A program made the translations under genes and the position numbers. Shown here piece by piece: positions 7,245-16,115 of a DNA stretch of 64,000 nt (the first letter of the stretch is position 1; the number at the start of each line of letters is the position of its first letter). The stretch comes from Xiheibacterium sp038325765 (lineage in GTDB: Bacteria > Myxococcota_A > Polyangia > Nannocystales > Nannocystaceae), in contig JBBQJI010000005.1 of the NCBI GenBank assembly GCA_038325765.1, positions 62,001 through 126,000 of the forward strand. Direction: 5' to 3'. A model generated the notes under the pieces. It searched no databases. It had not been told where the DNA came from and saw only the letters and a list, made by a program, of their open reading frames with translations.

Positions 7245-8747
7245 ATGACACGCCGACTGCTCGCCACCCACCTGCTGCTCTGCCACGTCCTGCTCCTGCC
7301 CGGCTGCGACGATGCGAAACGCTCGGAACCCGAGCACTTCGCCCACGCCGCGCAGCCCGCGGCCCCGGCGAGCGACGCCAGGATGGTCGAGGGTTCGGCC
7401 GCACACGAGAAGGCCGCCGAGAACCCGTTCGTCGCGAGCGCTGACGATGCCCGCTCGACCTTCTCCATCGACGTCGACACCGCCGCGTACAGCAACGTCC
7501 GTCGCATGCTGCAAGACGGCACGCTGCCCCCGCCCGAGGCGGTGCGCATCGAGGAGATGGTCAACTACTTCGACTACGACTACGAGGCGCCCACCGGTGA
7601 GGCGCCGTTCTCGATGGCGTCCGAGGTCGGACCGTGTCCGTGGCAACCCGAGCACCAGCTGGTGCACATCGGCCTCCAGGGCCGCACGATCGACGAGGGG
7701 CACCTGCCGGCGCGCAACCTCGTGTTCCTGCTCGACGTGTCGGGCTCGATGAATGCGCCGGACAAGTTGCCCCTGCTCACCCGCGGCCTGGGCATGCTCG
7801 TCGACACCCTGCGCCCGATCGATCGCGTGGCGATCGTGGTGTACGCGGGCGCGTCGGGCGTGGTGCTCGACCCGACCTCGGACAAAGCCGAGGTCATGGC
7901 CGCGCTGGCGCGCCTCGAGGCCGGCGGCTCGACCAACGGCGGCGCCGGAATCGAGCTGGCGTATGCGATGGCCGAGCGCAGCTTCGTCAGCGGCGGCGTC
8001 AACCGGGTCATCCTCGCCACCGACGGCGACTTCAACGTCGGCACCACCGACCAGGCCGAGCTCACCGCCCTCATCGAGGCCAAGCGCGAAAGCGGTGTGT
8101 TCCTCAGCGTGCTCGGCTTCGGCACGGGCGATCTGCGCGACAGCACGATGGAGCTGCTCGCCAACAAGGGCAACGGCAACTACGCATACATCGACTCGAT
8201 CGCCGAGGCGCGCAAGGTCCTCGTCGAGGAGGCGGGCTCGACCCTGGTGACGATCGCCAAGGACGTGAAGGTCCAGGTCGAGTTCGATCCGGCCAAGGTC
8301 GCGTCGTGGCGACTGGTGGGCTACGAGAACCGCGTGCTCGCGCACAGCGACTTCACCGACGACCGCAAGGACGCGGGCGAGATCGGGGCCGGCCACTCCG
8401 TCACCGCGATGTACGAGATCGTGCCGACCACCGACTCGGCGCCGGGTCCGCTGATGAAGGTCGCGCTGCGATACAAGGATCCCTCCGGTGACGAGAGCCG
8501 GGCGCTGGGCTTCGACGTCACCGCCGATGACCGACCCCTGGCCGATCGCTCCGACGACTTCCGCTTCGCCGCCGCCGTCGCCGAGCTCGGCATGCTGCTG
8601 CGCGGCAGCGAACACGTCGGCACCGCCACCTGGGAGGGGGCGCACGCCTTGGCCAACGGGGCCTTGGGCGCCGACGTCAACGGCCGCCGCGCCGAGTTCC
8701 TGGCGCTCGTCGACCGCGCCCGGGCGCTATCCAAGGCACGTGGCTGA
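7245..8747 (+). CDS. YfbK-like VWA-domain lipoprotein (copy 1)
   Basis: 500 aa. The ATG at 7245 is chosen because GGAG lies about 7 bases upstream and a lipoprotein signal follows at once (LLLCHVLLLPGC, Cys21). Residues about 60-130 are the von Willebrand N-terminal family domain (STFSIDVDTAAYSNVRR, EEMVNYFDYDY). A VWA domain follows, with the MIDAS motif DVSGSM at about 165-170, and the threonine/aspartate part LATDGDFNVG near 265. The C-terminal 200 residues match the DUF3520-type region of YfbK. The protein probably sits in the outer or inner membrane facing the periplasm, with a metal-dependent ligand site; role unknown. A paralog lies at 45080-46942. An intrinsic terminator follows the stop. 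Confidence 0.88.
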   Translation: MTRRLLATHLLLCHVLLLPGCDDAKRSEPEHFAHAAQPAAPASDARMVEGSAAHEKAAENPFVASADDARSTFSIDVDTAAYSNVRRMLQDGTLPPPEAVRIEEMVNYFDYDYEAPTGEAPFSMASEVGPCPWQPEHQLVHIGLQGRTIDEGHLPARNLVFLLDVSGSMNAPDKLPLLTRGLGMLVDTLRPIDRVAIVVYAGASGVVLDPTSDKAEVMAALARLEAGGSTNGGAGIELAYAMAERSFVSGGVNRVILATDGDFNVGTTDQAELTALIEAKRESGVFLSVLGFGTGDLRDSTMELLANKGNGNYAYIDSIAEARKVLVEEAGSTLVTIAKDVKVQVEFDPAKVASWRLVGYENRVLAHSDFTDDRKDAGEIGAGHSVTAMYEIVPTTDSAPGPLMKVALRYKDPSGDESRALGFDVTADDRPLADRSDDFRFAAAVAELGMLLRGSEHVGTATWEGAHALANGALGADVNGRRAEFLALVDRARALSKARG

Positions 8748-8764
8748 CGCCTCTCCGGTTTCAT

Positions 8765-8791
8765 AAAACCCCGCTATATGCGGGTTTTTTT
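8765..8791 (+). terminator. Rho-independent terminator after the VWA gene
   Basis: The arms CCCGC (8770-8774) and GCGGG (8780-8784) enclose a TATAT loop. The flanking A4 pairs with the following T run, with one bulged C, and seven T residues follow (8785-8791). It stands out in this GC-rich sequence and lies 18 bp after the VWA stop. Confidence 0.85.
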
Positions 8792-8843
8792 CTCCAAGGC
8801 GCTGCGCTAAGCTACGCGCGGTCCACGGACCAAGGAACCCAAG

Positions 8844-9476
8844 ATGGCCATTCGACTCGGCGACATTGCCCCCGACTTTTCCGCAGAATCTACGGCGGGT
8901 CCGATCCACTTCCACGAGTGGCTCGGCTCGAGCTGGGGCGTGCTCTTCTCGCACCCCAAGGACTTCACGCCGGTGTGCACCACCGAGCTGGGTGCGGTCG
9001 CCAAGCTCAAGCCCGAGTTCGATCGGCGCAACGTGAAGGTCGCGGGCCTGTCCGTCGACTCCGTCGAGGATCACCACCGTTGGGTGGGCGACATCGAGGA
9101 GACCCAGGGCACAGCGTTGAACTTTCCGCTCATCGGCGATCCCGATCGCACGATCGCGACGCTGTACGACATGATCCATCCCAACGCGAGCGACACCCTG
9201 ACGGTGCGCTCGGTGTTCATCATCGGGCCCGACAAGAAGGTGAAGCTGTCGATCACCTACCCGGCGAGCACCGGCCGCAACTTCGACGAGATCCTCCGCG
9301 TGATCGACTCGCTGCAGCTCACCGCGCAGCACAGCGTCGCGACGCCGGTGAACTGGCAGCACGGGCAGGACGTGATCATCGTCCCCAGCGTCTCCGACGA
9401 GGTCGCCAAGACCAAGTTCCCCGGGGGCTGGAAGGCGCTCAAGCCCTACCTGCGCATCGTCCCGCAGCCGAAGTGA
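8844..9476 (+). CDS. 1-Cys peroxiredoxin (Prx6 group)
   Basis: 210 aa, typical for the Prx6/1-Cys group. The peroxidatic site is PKDFTPVCTTE with Cys45 and the conserved Thr42 and Pro38; the Arg that activates the thiolate is likely in the DRTIATLYDMI region near 112-122. The C-terminal extension (PVNWQHGQDVIIVP, FPGGWKALKPYLR) is characteristic of Prx6 proteins rather than AhpC. No other Cys is present, so a resolving Cys must come from another thiol. It reduces peroxides in the cytoplasm. AAGGAA at about 8831-8836 is a plausible ribosome site. It is monocistronic, between the terminator and the convergent sigma factor gene. Confidence 0.93.
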   Translation: MAIRLGDIAPDFSAESTAGPIHFHEWLGSSWGVLFSHPKDFTPVCTTELGAVAKLKPEFDRRNVKVAGLSVDSVEDHHRWVGDIEETQGTALNFPLIGDPDRTIATLYDMIHPNASDTLTVRSVFIIGPDKKVKLSITYPASTGRNFDEILRVIDSLQLTAQHSVATPVNWQHGQDVIIVPSVSDEVAKTKFPGGWKALKPYLRIVPQPK

Positions 9477-9495
9477 CACCCGCGCCGGAGCGGCG

Positions 9496-10101
9496 TCACA
9501 CGTCGAGTTCGGCGGCGAGCTTGCGCAGGCGATCCTTCACCCGCTCGAAGCGCTTGCGGAGCATCGCCGCGGCCTTGGTGACCTCGGCGGCCGGCAGCTC
9601 CTCGTCGGCCATCACGCGGGCGATCTCCTGCCATGCGAGCCTGCGATCGATCCGCAAGATGAGCAGCGTGCGATCGTCGGGGTCGAGGTGCTCGCGGAGT
9701 TCGGCGATCTTGGATTTGGCCTCGGTGCGCATCGCCAACATCGTGGTGGTGCGCACCTGCACGGCCAGTTCGGCGAGCTGCGGCGAGCCCGAGATGCCGA
9801 CCTTCGGGTGGCGCCGCTCGGGATCCCGTGCCACCCGGAACAGCGCGTGGCGGGCCAGCGTGTACGACCACGTGCGAAAGCTGGACGCCCAGCGAAAGCG
9901 CGGCAGACCCCGCCAGACGTCCTCGCAGAACAACGAGAACGCGTCGTTGGCATCGGTCTCGATCTTGCTCATGGCCACCAGGTAGCCGAGGATCTCGGGG
10001 CCGAACCCGCGGACGGCGGCGGTGACCGCCTCGCTGAAATGCTCGGCGTCGCAGTGGCCGCGGATCGTCTCCTCGAGGCGCGCGCGGGCGTCGGGCTCCA
10101 T
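9496..10101 (-). CDS. ECF-like RNA polymerase sigma factor
   Basis: 201 aa from ATG 10101; a longer ORF reaches 10152, but its added residues are low-complexity and basic. Region 2 is recognisable (DANDAFSLFCEDVWRGLPRFRW, SSFRTWSYTLARHALFR, residues about 50-90). Region 4 follows (LDPDDRTLLILRIDRRLAWQEIARVM, then LRKRFERVKDRLRKL), giving the two-domain ECF layout. Between them is a charged linker (RTEAKSKIAELREHL). I see no anti-sigma gene beside it. It is divergent from the small protein at 10198 and converges with the peroxiredoxin, so targets cannot be inferred from context. Confidence 0.8.
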   Translation of the reverse strand: MEPDARARLEETIRGHCDAEHFSEAVTAAVRGFGPEILGYLVAMSKIETDANDAFSLFCEDVWRGLPRFRWASSFRTWSYTLARHALFRVARDPERRHPKVGISGSPQLAELAVQVRTTTMLAMRTEAKSKIAELREHLDPDDRTLLILRIDRRLAWQEIARVMADEELPAAEVTKAAAMLRKRFERVKDRLRKLAAELDV

Positions 10102-10197
10102 GCGCCGAGATCGTGCCCGAGTCGGCTCCGTGGCGCCACCTCGCACGGGCACCCCACGCGAGGCCGCCGGCAGGGCATGCTATCTTGCCCCACGCCG

Positions 10198-10383
10198 ATG
10201 AAGAGCACTGCCGAGGTCGTTCGAGTGAAGGACGCATTCGCGTGGATCGAGGAGCAGCGCGTCGTGCACCTCAAGGCGGTCACGCCCTCGGGCGATGCCG
10301 TGGTGCTCACCGCCGCCGAGGTCCGCACCCTCGCCCGGCGCCTGGAGAAGCTAGCGACGATCCTCGACAGCCTCTCCGAGTGA
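10198..10383 (+). CDS. Small conserved-looking protein of unknown function
   Basis: 61 aa (begins MKSTAEVVRVKDAFAWIEEQ). It is largely amphipathic: a short strand-like segment with Val/Leu alternation (VVHLKAVTPSGDAVVL) and then a helical C-terminus (LTAAEVRTLARRLEKLATIL). There is no Cys, membrane segment or signal. TATCTT at 10181-10186 lies 11 bases before the ATG. The composition and third-position GC fit a real gene, and it is divergent from the sigma factor with a 96-bp gap. No family recognised. Confidence 0.6.
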   Translation: MKSTAEVVRVKDAFAWIEEQRVVHLKAVTPSGDAVVLTAAEVRTLARRLEKLATILDSLSE

Positions 10384-10501
10384 GGCGGCGCGGGCTGAAC
10401 CGCGGAGACCCGCCTGCGCCGAGGCTCGCCCCGCGCGCCGCCCGGATCGCGAGGCCGCCGGTATCCTCCCTGCGCGTCGGCGCGCAAGGGCGCCGTTCGG
10501 C

Positions 10502-10531
10502 TCGACAACCGCGGAGCGCTGGCCGTATTGT
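10502..10531 (+). promoter_or_regulatory. Candidate promoter of the FKBP lipoprotein
   Basis: TCGACA (10502-10507) and TATTGT (10526-10531) are separated by 18 bp and resemble TTGACA and TATAAT. The -10 ends eight bases before the GTG at 10540, so transcription would start at or next to the start codon. Confidence 0.5.
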
Positions 10532-10539
10532 CCGCAGCC

Positions 10540-11865
<1,326 letters not shown>

Positions 11866-11881
11866 TCGCGGATCGCCCGCG

Positions 11882-13507
11882 TCACCCGCCGAAGTCGACG
11901 TCGCCGGCGACCGCGGGCAGCTCGTTGTTGCCGATATCCTCGGTGTTGCCGTAGCCAAGCTGCCCGCTTTCGGCCTCGCCCCAGCACCGCACGCGTCCGT
12001 CGACGAGCACCGCGCAGGTGTGGTCGCCGCCGGCCTGGACCTCGCGGACGCCCACCGCGCCCCGCGACTCGATCTCGATCTCGATCGGCGCGAGGCCGTC
12101 CAAGACCTCGTTGTCGCCGATGTTCCCGTTCTCGCCGCGACCGAGCTGGCCCCTGCCGCCCTCGCCCCAACACAGCACCGAGCGATCCTGGAGCAGCGCG
12201 CAGGTGTGCGCACGCCCGGCGCTGACCTGCAGCGCCGATGATGCGAGCGGCACCGTGAACCCGGCCGGCGACTCGTCGTCGCCGACGCTGTCGTTGTTGC
12301 CGTACCCGAGGCGTCCGACCGCGCCCAGGCCCCAACACCGGACGTCGCCGCCCTCCATCAGGGCGCACGTGTGCTGCGCGCCCGCAGAGATCGCGACGGC
12401 CGGTCCACCGAGCTCAGCGACGCCGCCCGCGGAGGCGGGCTCGTCGTCGCCGATCGTGATGGTCGACACCGTGCCGAGCATGCCGTGGGCGCCATCGCCC
12501 CAGCACCGCACGTCACCGCTCGAGCCCAGCGCGCAGGTGTGGCCGGCACCCGCGGCGATCTGCACGGGCTCGAACTCCAGCGGCAGCGGCACGGCGTCCG
12601 CCATCGCGGGAGTGTTCGTCACGCCCACGTCCGCGGTGTTGCCGTACCCGAGCCGGCCACTGCCACCCATGCCCCAGCAGAAGATCTGGCCGCCATCGGA
12701 CAGTGCGCACGCGTGCGATCCGCCGACGGCGATGTCGACGACCACACCGGGGATCGCCAGCGGTCCCAGGGAATCGGCGGTTTCTCCCGGCGCATCGCCG
12801 ATGTCCTGGGCAGAGTCGTCGAGGCCGTCGCCGAGCCTGCCGTTGGCGCGATAGCCCCAGCACACCACGTCGCCGGGCTCGCGCAGGGCGCAGGAGAACC
12901 CGGTGCCCAGGGCGACGCTTCGGGCGAGAGCGCCGAGGGTGACATCGGGTGCGACCGCGACCGAGCCGGGGCTACGGCCGATGTCCGCGTCGGTGCCGAG
13001 GCCGGTCTTGCCGCGCTCGCCGCTGCCCCAACACCGCACCGCGCCCGCATACGTGATCGCGCAGGTGTGCTCGTGGCCCAGCGCGATGTTCCGCGCGCCC
13101 GTCGAGAACGTGCAGTCGACCTCGCAGCCGTCGCCGAGGGCGTCGTTCGGATCGGGCTCGCACTCCTCGCCGGGGCTGACGACGCCGTCGCCGCACGACC
13201 ACGCGACGCATACCCCGTCTTGGCATGACAGCCCATCGAAGCACGCACCATCCGCACACGCGCAGCCGATGTTGGCCGGCGGACACGTGGGATCGACGTC
13301 GCCGGTGCTCGAGCCCGACCCGGCCTCGGAGCTCTCGCCGTCCGCGCCCGTGGGCAGTGACGACGCGGTCACATCGTCTTGGCCCGTCGGCAGCGACGAC
13401 GCGGTCTCCATGGCGTCGGCGCCGGCGCCCCCGGGCCCCGCCGAGTCGAACCCGCACGACGACGAAGCCACACCGAGCGCGGCGATCCCGATCCACCGAG
13501 GCGACAT
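11882..13507 (-). CDS. RCC1-repeat lipoprotein (copy 1)
   Basis: 541 aa from ATG 13507; the longer ORF to 13609 is rejected because the signal peptide starts here (IAALGVASSSCGF, lipobox Cys). After a Ser/Thr/Asp/Glu linker and a short Cys-rich segment (CPPANIGCACADGACFDGLSC...CGDGVVSPGEEC) come about seven RCC1-type repeats with the pattern HTCA(L/V)...G.V.CWG.G..G.LG, the blades of a propeller. Each repeat also has a D-x-G-D or N-x-x-D stretch. It is likely an exposed lipoprotein; ligand unknown. TAGGAT (13521-13516) lies eight bases before the ATG, overlapping the promoter of the divergent ArfB gene. The second RCC1 gene (34232) has the same hexamer at the same distance. Confidence 0.85.
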   Translation of the reverse strand: MSPRWIGIAALGVASSSCGFDSAGPGGAGADAMETASSLPTGQDDVTASSLPTGADGESSEAGSGSSTGDVDPTCPPANIGCACADGACFDGLSCQDGVCVAWSCGDGVVSPGEECEPDPNDALGDGCEVDCTFSTGARNIALGHEHTCAITYAGAVRCWGSGERGKTGLGTDADIGRSPGSVAVAPDVTLGALARSVALGTGFSCALREPGDVVCWGYRANGRLGDGLDDSAQDIGDAPGETADSLGPLAIPGVVVDIAVGGSHACALSDGGQIFCWGMGGSGRLGYGNTADVGVTNTPAMADAVPLPLEFEPVQIAAGAGHTCALGSSGDVRCWGDGAHGMLGTVSTITIGDDEPASAGGVAELGGPAVAISAGAQHTCALMEGGDVRCWGLGAVGRLGYGNNDSVGDDESPAGFTVPLASSALQVSAGRAHTCALLQDRSVLCWGEGGRGQLGRGENGNIGDNEVLDGLAPIEIEIESRGAVGVREVQAGGDHTCAVLVDGRVRCWGEAESGQLGYGNTEDIGNNELPAVAGDVDFGG

Positions 13508-13511
13508 GCGG

Positions 13512-13521
13512 TAGGATCCTA
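13512..13521. promoter_or_regulatory. Palindromic bidirectional -10 between RCC1 and ArfB genes
   Basis: TAGGATCCTA is a perfect 10-bp palindrome in the 24-bp gap between two divergent start codons. Read leftwards it places TAGGAT eight bases before the ATG at 13507; read rightwards it places TAGGAT (13512-13517) 14 bases before the GTG at 13532. One -10 region could therefore serve both genes, in competition. Confidence 0.5.
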
Positions 13522-13531
13522 TCAGCGGGCC

Positions 13532-13960
13532 GTGAGCGAGGATCTCGATATCGATGGACGTGTGCAGATTCCGCCAAGCGAGCTGCCGTGGACGGCCGCG
13601 CGCGCGCAAGGACCCGGCGGCCAGAACGTCAACAAGCTCGCCACCAAGATCGACATGCGCTTCGACTTCGAGGCCAGCGCCGCGCTCACGGCCGGGATGA
13701 AGGCGCGACTGCGGGCACTCGCCACCGCGCGCATCGACGCCAACGGCTGCCTGGTCATCACTGCCCAGGAGGCGCGCACGCAGGCCGGCAACCTCGCCCG
13801 CGCGCGTGAGAAGCTCGCGGAGTTGGTGCGCCTCGCCCTCGATCCGCCCAAGCCGCGGCGCAAGACCCGGCCCACCCGCGGCTCGCAGCGACGCCGACTC
13901 GAGGGCAAACGCGCGACATCCGAGAAGAAGGCCGGCCGGAGCCGCGTGCGCGGAGAGTGA
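13532..13960 (+). CDS. arfB: ArfB/YaeJ-like peptidyl-tRNA hydrolase for ribosome rescue
   Basis: 142 aa from GTG 13532, the size of ArfB (140 in E. coli). The release-factor catalytic motif GGQ is at residues 29-31 in the context GPGGQNVNKLATKIDMRFD, as in this family. The C-terminus is Lys/Arg-rich (KPRRKTRPTRGSQRRRLEGKR), matching the tail that enters the empty mRNA channel of stalled ribosomes. It probably releases peptides from ribosomes stalled without a stop codon. Its start is only 24 bp from the divergent RCC1 start. The 60 bp after it hold the ALDH promoter. Confidence 0.9.
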   Translation: MSEDLDIDGRVQIPPSELPWTAARAQGPGGQNVNKLATKIDMRFDFEASAALTAGMKARLRALATARIDANGCLVITAQEARTQAGNLARAREKLAELVRLALDPPKPRRKTRPTRGSQRRRLEGKRATSEKKAGRSRVRGE

Positions 13961-13985
13961 TATTTCTGCCTCGAGTTCTCACTCT

Positions 13986-14014
13986 TTGACGAATGACCGT
14001 TGGTCATTTATACT
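13986..14014 (+). promoter_or_regulatory. Strong sigma-70-type promoter of the ALDH-TetR operon
   Basis: TTGACG (13986-13991) and TATACT (14009-14014) are separated by exactly 17 bp and each differs from consensus at one or two positions. The -10 ends six bases before the ATG at 14021, so the transcript should begin at or within a base or two of the start codon. It is one of the three best promoter matches in the window. Confidence 0.8.
13992..14008. promoter_or_regulatory. 17-bp perfect inverted repeat filling the promoter spacer (TetR operator)
   Basis: AATGACC (13992-13998), GTT, GGTCATT (14002-14008) form a perfect palindrome with a 3-bp centre. It occupies every base between the -35 and -10 boxes. 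The operon encodes a TetR-family regulator directly after the dehydrogenase gene, so this is the likely operator of an autoregulated repressor. Binding here would block polymerase directly. Confidence 0.75.
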
Positions 14015-14020
14015 GCGCGG

Positions 14021-15439
14021 ATGCTCGGACAACCCGCCGTCCACCTCCGTGACGCCGACGGCCTCGACGCCCGCATCGACGGCATCCTCGAGCGCCAGAG
14101 CGCCTACTTCGCGAGTGGTGCGACGCTCGATCGTGGCTTTCGCATCCGCCAGCTCGAGAAGCTCTCCCACGCGGTCCGCAAGTTCGAAGACCGGATCCTC
14201 GCGGCGCTACACGAGGATCTGCGCAAGAGCAAGGTCGAGGCCTACGGCACGGAGGTCGGCTTCGTGCACGCCGAGCTGCGCCACACCCGCAAGCACCTCG
14301 CGAAGTGGATGCGCGGCCGCAGCTGGTTCTCGCCGCTGGTGGTGGGCCCCTCGCGCAGCCACATCCACCACTCGCCACTGGGACGCACACTCATCATCGC
14401 GCCGTGGAACTACCCGTTCCAGCTCGCGATCGCGCCGCTCGTCGGTGCCATCGCGGCTGGCAACGTCGCGGTGATCAAGCCCTCCGAGCTGGCGCCGGCG
14501 ACCTCGTCGGTGCTCGCCGAGCTGGTCACCGAGACCTTCGAGGATCGCTTCGTCGCGCTCGTCGAGGGCGACATCGCTGCCTCGCAGGCCCTGCTCGCGC
14601 GCCGGTGGGATCACCTGTTCTTCACCGGCAGCACGCAGGTCGGTCGTATCGTCGCGCGGGCCGGCGCCGAGCACCTGTGCCGCGTCACCCTCGAGCTCGG
14701 CGGCAAGAGTCCCGCGGTGGTGATGCCGAGCGCGGATCTCGATGTCGCCGCCCGGCGGTTGGTATGGGGCAAGTTCACCAACGCCGGCCAGACCTGCATC
14801 GCCCCCGACTACCTGCTGGTCCACAGCTCGATCCACGACACCTTGCTCGATCGGATGCGGGGGGCGATCCGTAGCTTCTATGGCAGCGACCCGCGGCAGA
14901 GCCCGGACTTCGGCCGCATCATCAACAGCCGCCACTTGCAGCGCCTGCACCGGCTCATCGATCCCGAGCGCGTCGCGGTCGGCGGTGACATCGACGAGTC
15001 CGATCGCTACCTCGCGCCGACGATCATGACCGACGTCACCATCGACGACGCGGTGATGGCCGACGAGATCTTCGGGCCGGTGCTGCCGGTGATGCGCATC
15101 GACTCGCTCGACGAGGCGTTCGGCATCATCGCCCAGCGCCCCAATCCCCTGGCCGCCTACCTGTTCACCAAGGACGACGACGAGGACCGACGCTTCGTCG
15201 AGGAGGTCCAGTTCGGCGGCGGCTGCATCAACAACACGCTGATGCACCTGGGCGACCCGGACCTCCCGTTCGGCGGCATCGGTCCCAGCGGCATGGGGGC
15301 TTACCACGGCGAGGCCTCGTTCGAGGTGTTCTCGCACCGAAAGAGCGTACTGCGCACCGGCACGTTCCTCGATCCGAGCGTGAAGTACCCGCCGTACAAC
15401 GACAACAAGCTGTCGATCTTCAAGAAGCTGCTCGGCTAG
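14021..15439 (+). CDS. NAD(P)-dependent aldehyde dehydrogenase, class 3 (ALDH3) type
   Basis: 472 aa. Class 3 features: shortish length, N-terminal helix with RIRQLEKLSHAVRKFEDRILAAL, then PWNYPFQLAIAPLVGAIAAGN (about 128-148), NAD loop FTGSTQVGR (about 203-211), catalytic-base motif LELGGKSP near Glu225, nucleophile region NAGQTCIAP with Cys259, EIFGPVLPV (about 347-355) and a C-terminal PFGGIGPSGMGAYHG. These enzymes oxidise fatty or aromatic aldehydes to acids. It is cotranscribed with the TetR gene 3 bp downstream. The start at 14021 rather than the ORF limit is set by the promoter just upstream, which leaves almost no leader. Substrate class is inferred. Confidence 0.93.
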   Translation: MLGQPAVHLRDADGLDARIDGILERQSAYFASGATLDRGFRIRQLEKLSHAVRKFEDRILAALHEDLRKSKVEAYGTEVGFVHAELRHTRKHLAKWMRGRSWFSPLVVGPSRSHIHHSPLGRTLIIAPWNYPFQLAIAPLVGAIAAGNVAVIKPSELAPATSSVLAELVTETFEDRFVALVEGDIAASQALLARRWDHLFFTGSTQVGRIVARAGAEHLCRVTLELGGKSPAVVMPSADLDVAARRLVWGKFTNAGQTCIAPDYLLVHSSIHDTLLDRMRGAIRSFYGSDPRQSPDFGRIINSRHLQRLHRLIDPERVAVGGDIDESDRYLAPTIMTDVTIDDAVMADEIFGPVLPVMRIDSLDEAFGIIAQRPNPLAAYLFTKDDDEDRRFVEEVQFGGGCINNTLMHLGDPDLPFGGIGPSGMGAYHGEASFEVFSHRKSVLRTGTFLDPSVKYPPYNDNKLSIFKKLLG

Positions 15440-15442
15440 TCG

Positions 15443-16105
15443 ATGGCCGCGATCCCGCAGCGGGCTCGCAAGCCCGAGGACAAGCTGGCGCGGCGCGACG
15501 CGATCCTCGAGGTCGCGTCGCGGGTGCTGTCGCGCAGTCAGTTCGCGCGGGTCACGATGGCGCAGATCGCCGAGCACTGCGGCCTGGCCAAGGGCACGCT
15601 GTATCTCTACTTCGCCACCAAGGAGGAGCTGTTCCTCGCCACGTTGGAGGACGAGCTCGCGGCGTGGTTCGACGAGCTCGGCGCCTTGCTGGTGCGCCGT
15701 GGCCTGTCCGGGCCACGGCAGTTCGCCGACGCGGTCGTCGAGAGCCTCGCCGCGCGCGAACGGCTCGCCGATCTGCTGCCGCTGCTGCACACGGTGCTCG
15801 AGCAGAACATCGCCCCCCAGACCGCCCTGCGGTTCAAGCGGATGCTGCTGGGCAAGGTCCAAGCCGGCGCTGCCCTGGTGCAGACGGTGCTGCCGGGCCT
15901 GCCCCCGGGCAGCGGCGTCGATCTCCTGCTGCGGATTCACGCGCTCGTGGTGGGGCTGCGGCAGATGGCCGACCCGCCGCCGGCGCTGCGCGACGTACTG
16001 GCGCGCGACGAGCTCGCGCCGCTCCGGGTCCACTTCGCCACCGCCTTGGGCGACACGATCACGGTTCTGGTCGAGGGCATGATCCACGCCCAGCCGCGGG
16101 CTTGA
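15443..16105 (+). CDS. TetR/AcrR-family transcriptional regulator
   Basis: 220 aa. The N-terminal helix-turn-helix is clear (RRDAILEVASRVLSRSQFARVTMAQIAEHCGLAKGTLYLYFATKEELF, about residues 17-62), and the C-terminal ligand domain is Leu/Ala-rich and variable as usual. It starts three bases after the dehydrogenase stop, so it is translated from the same message. It probably represses its own operon through the palindrome at 13992-14008 and is released by an aldehyde, acid or acyl-CoA. Both the target and inducer are inferences from position. Confidence 0.9.
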   Translation: MAAIPQRARKPEDKLARRDAILEVASRVLSRSQFARVTMAQIAEHCGLAKGTLYLYFATKEELFLATLEDELAAWFDELGALLVRRGLSGPRQFADAVVESLAARERLADLLPLLHTVLEQNIAPQTALRFKRMLLGKVQAGAALVQTVLPGLPPGSGVDLLLRIHALVVGLRQMADPPPALRDVLARDELAPLRVHFATALGDTITVLVEGMIHAQPRA

Positions 16106-16115
16106 GCCTTGCGCG

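Noticed and set aside
14207..16087. 626-codon open frame on the minus strand
   Set aside because: Antisense to the aldehyde dehydrogenase and TetR genes; composition is typical of shadow frames.
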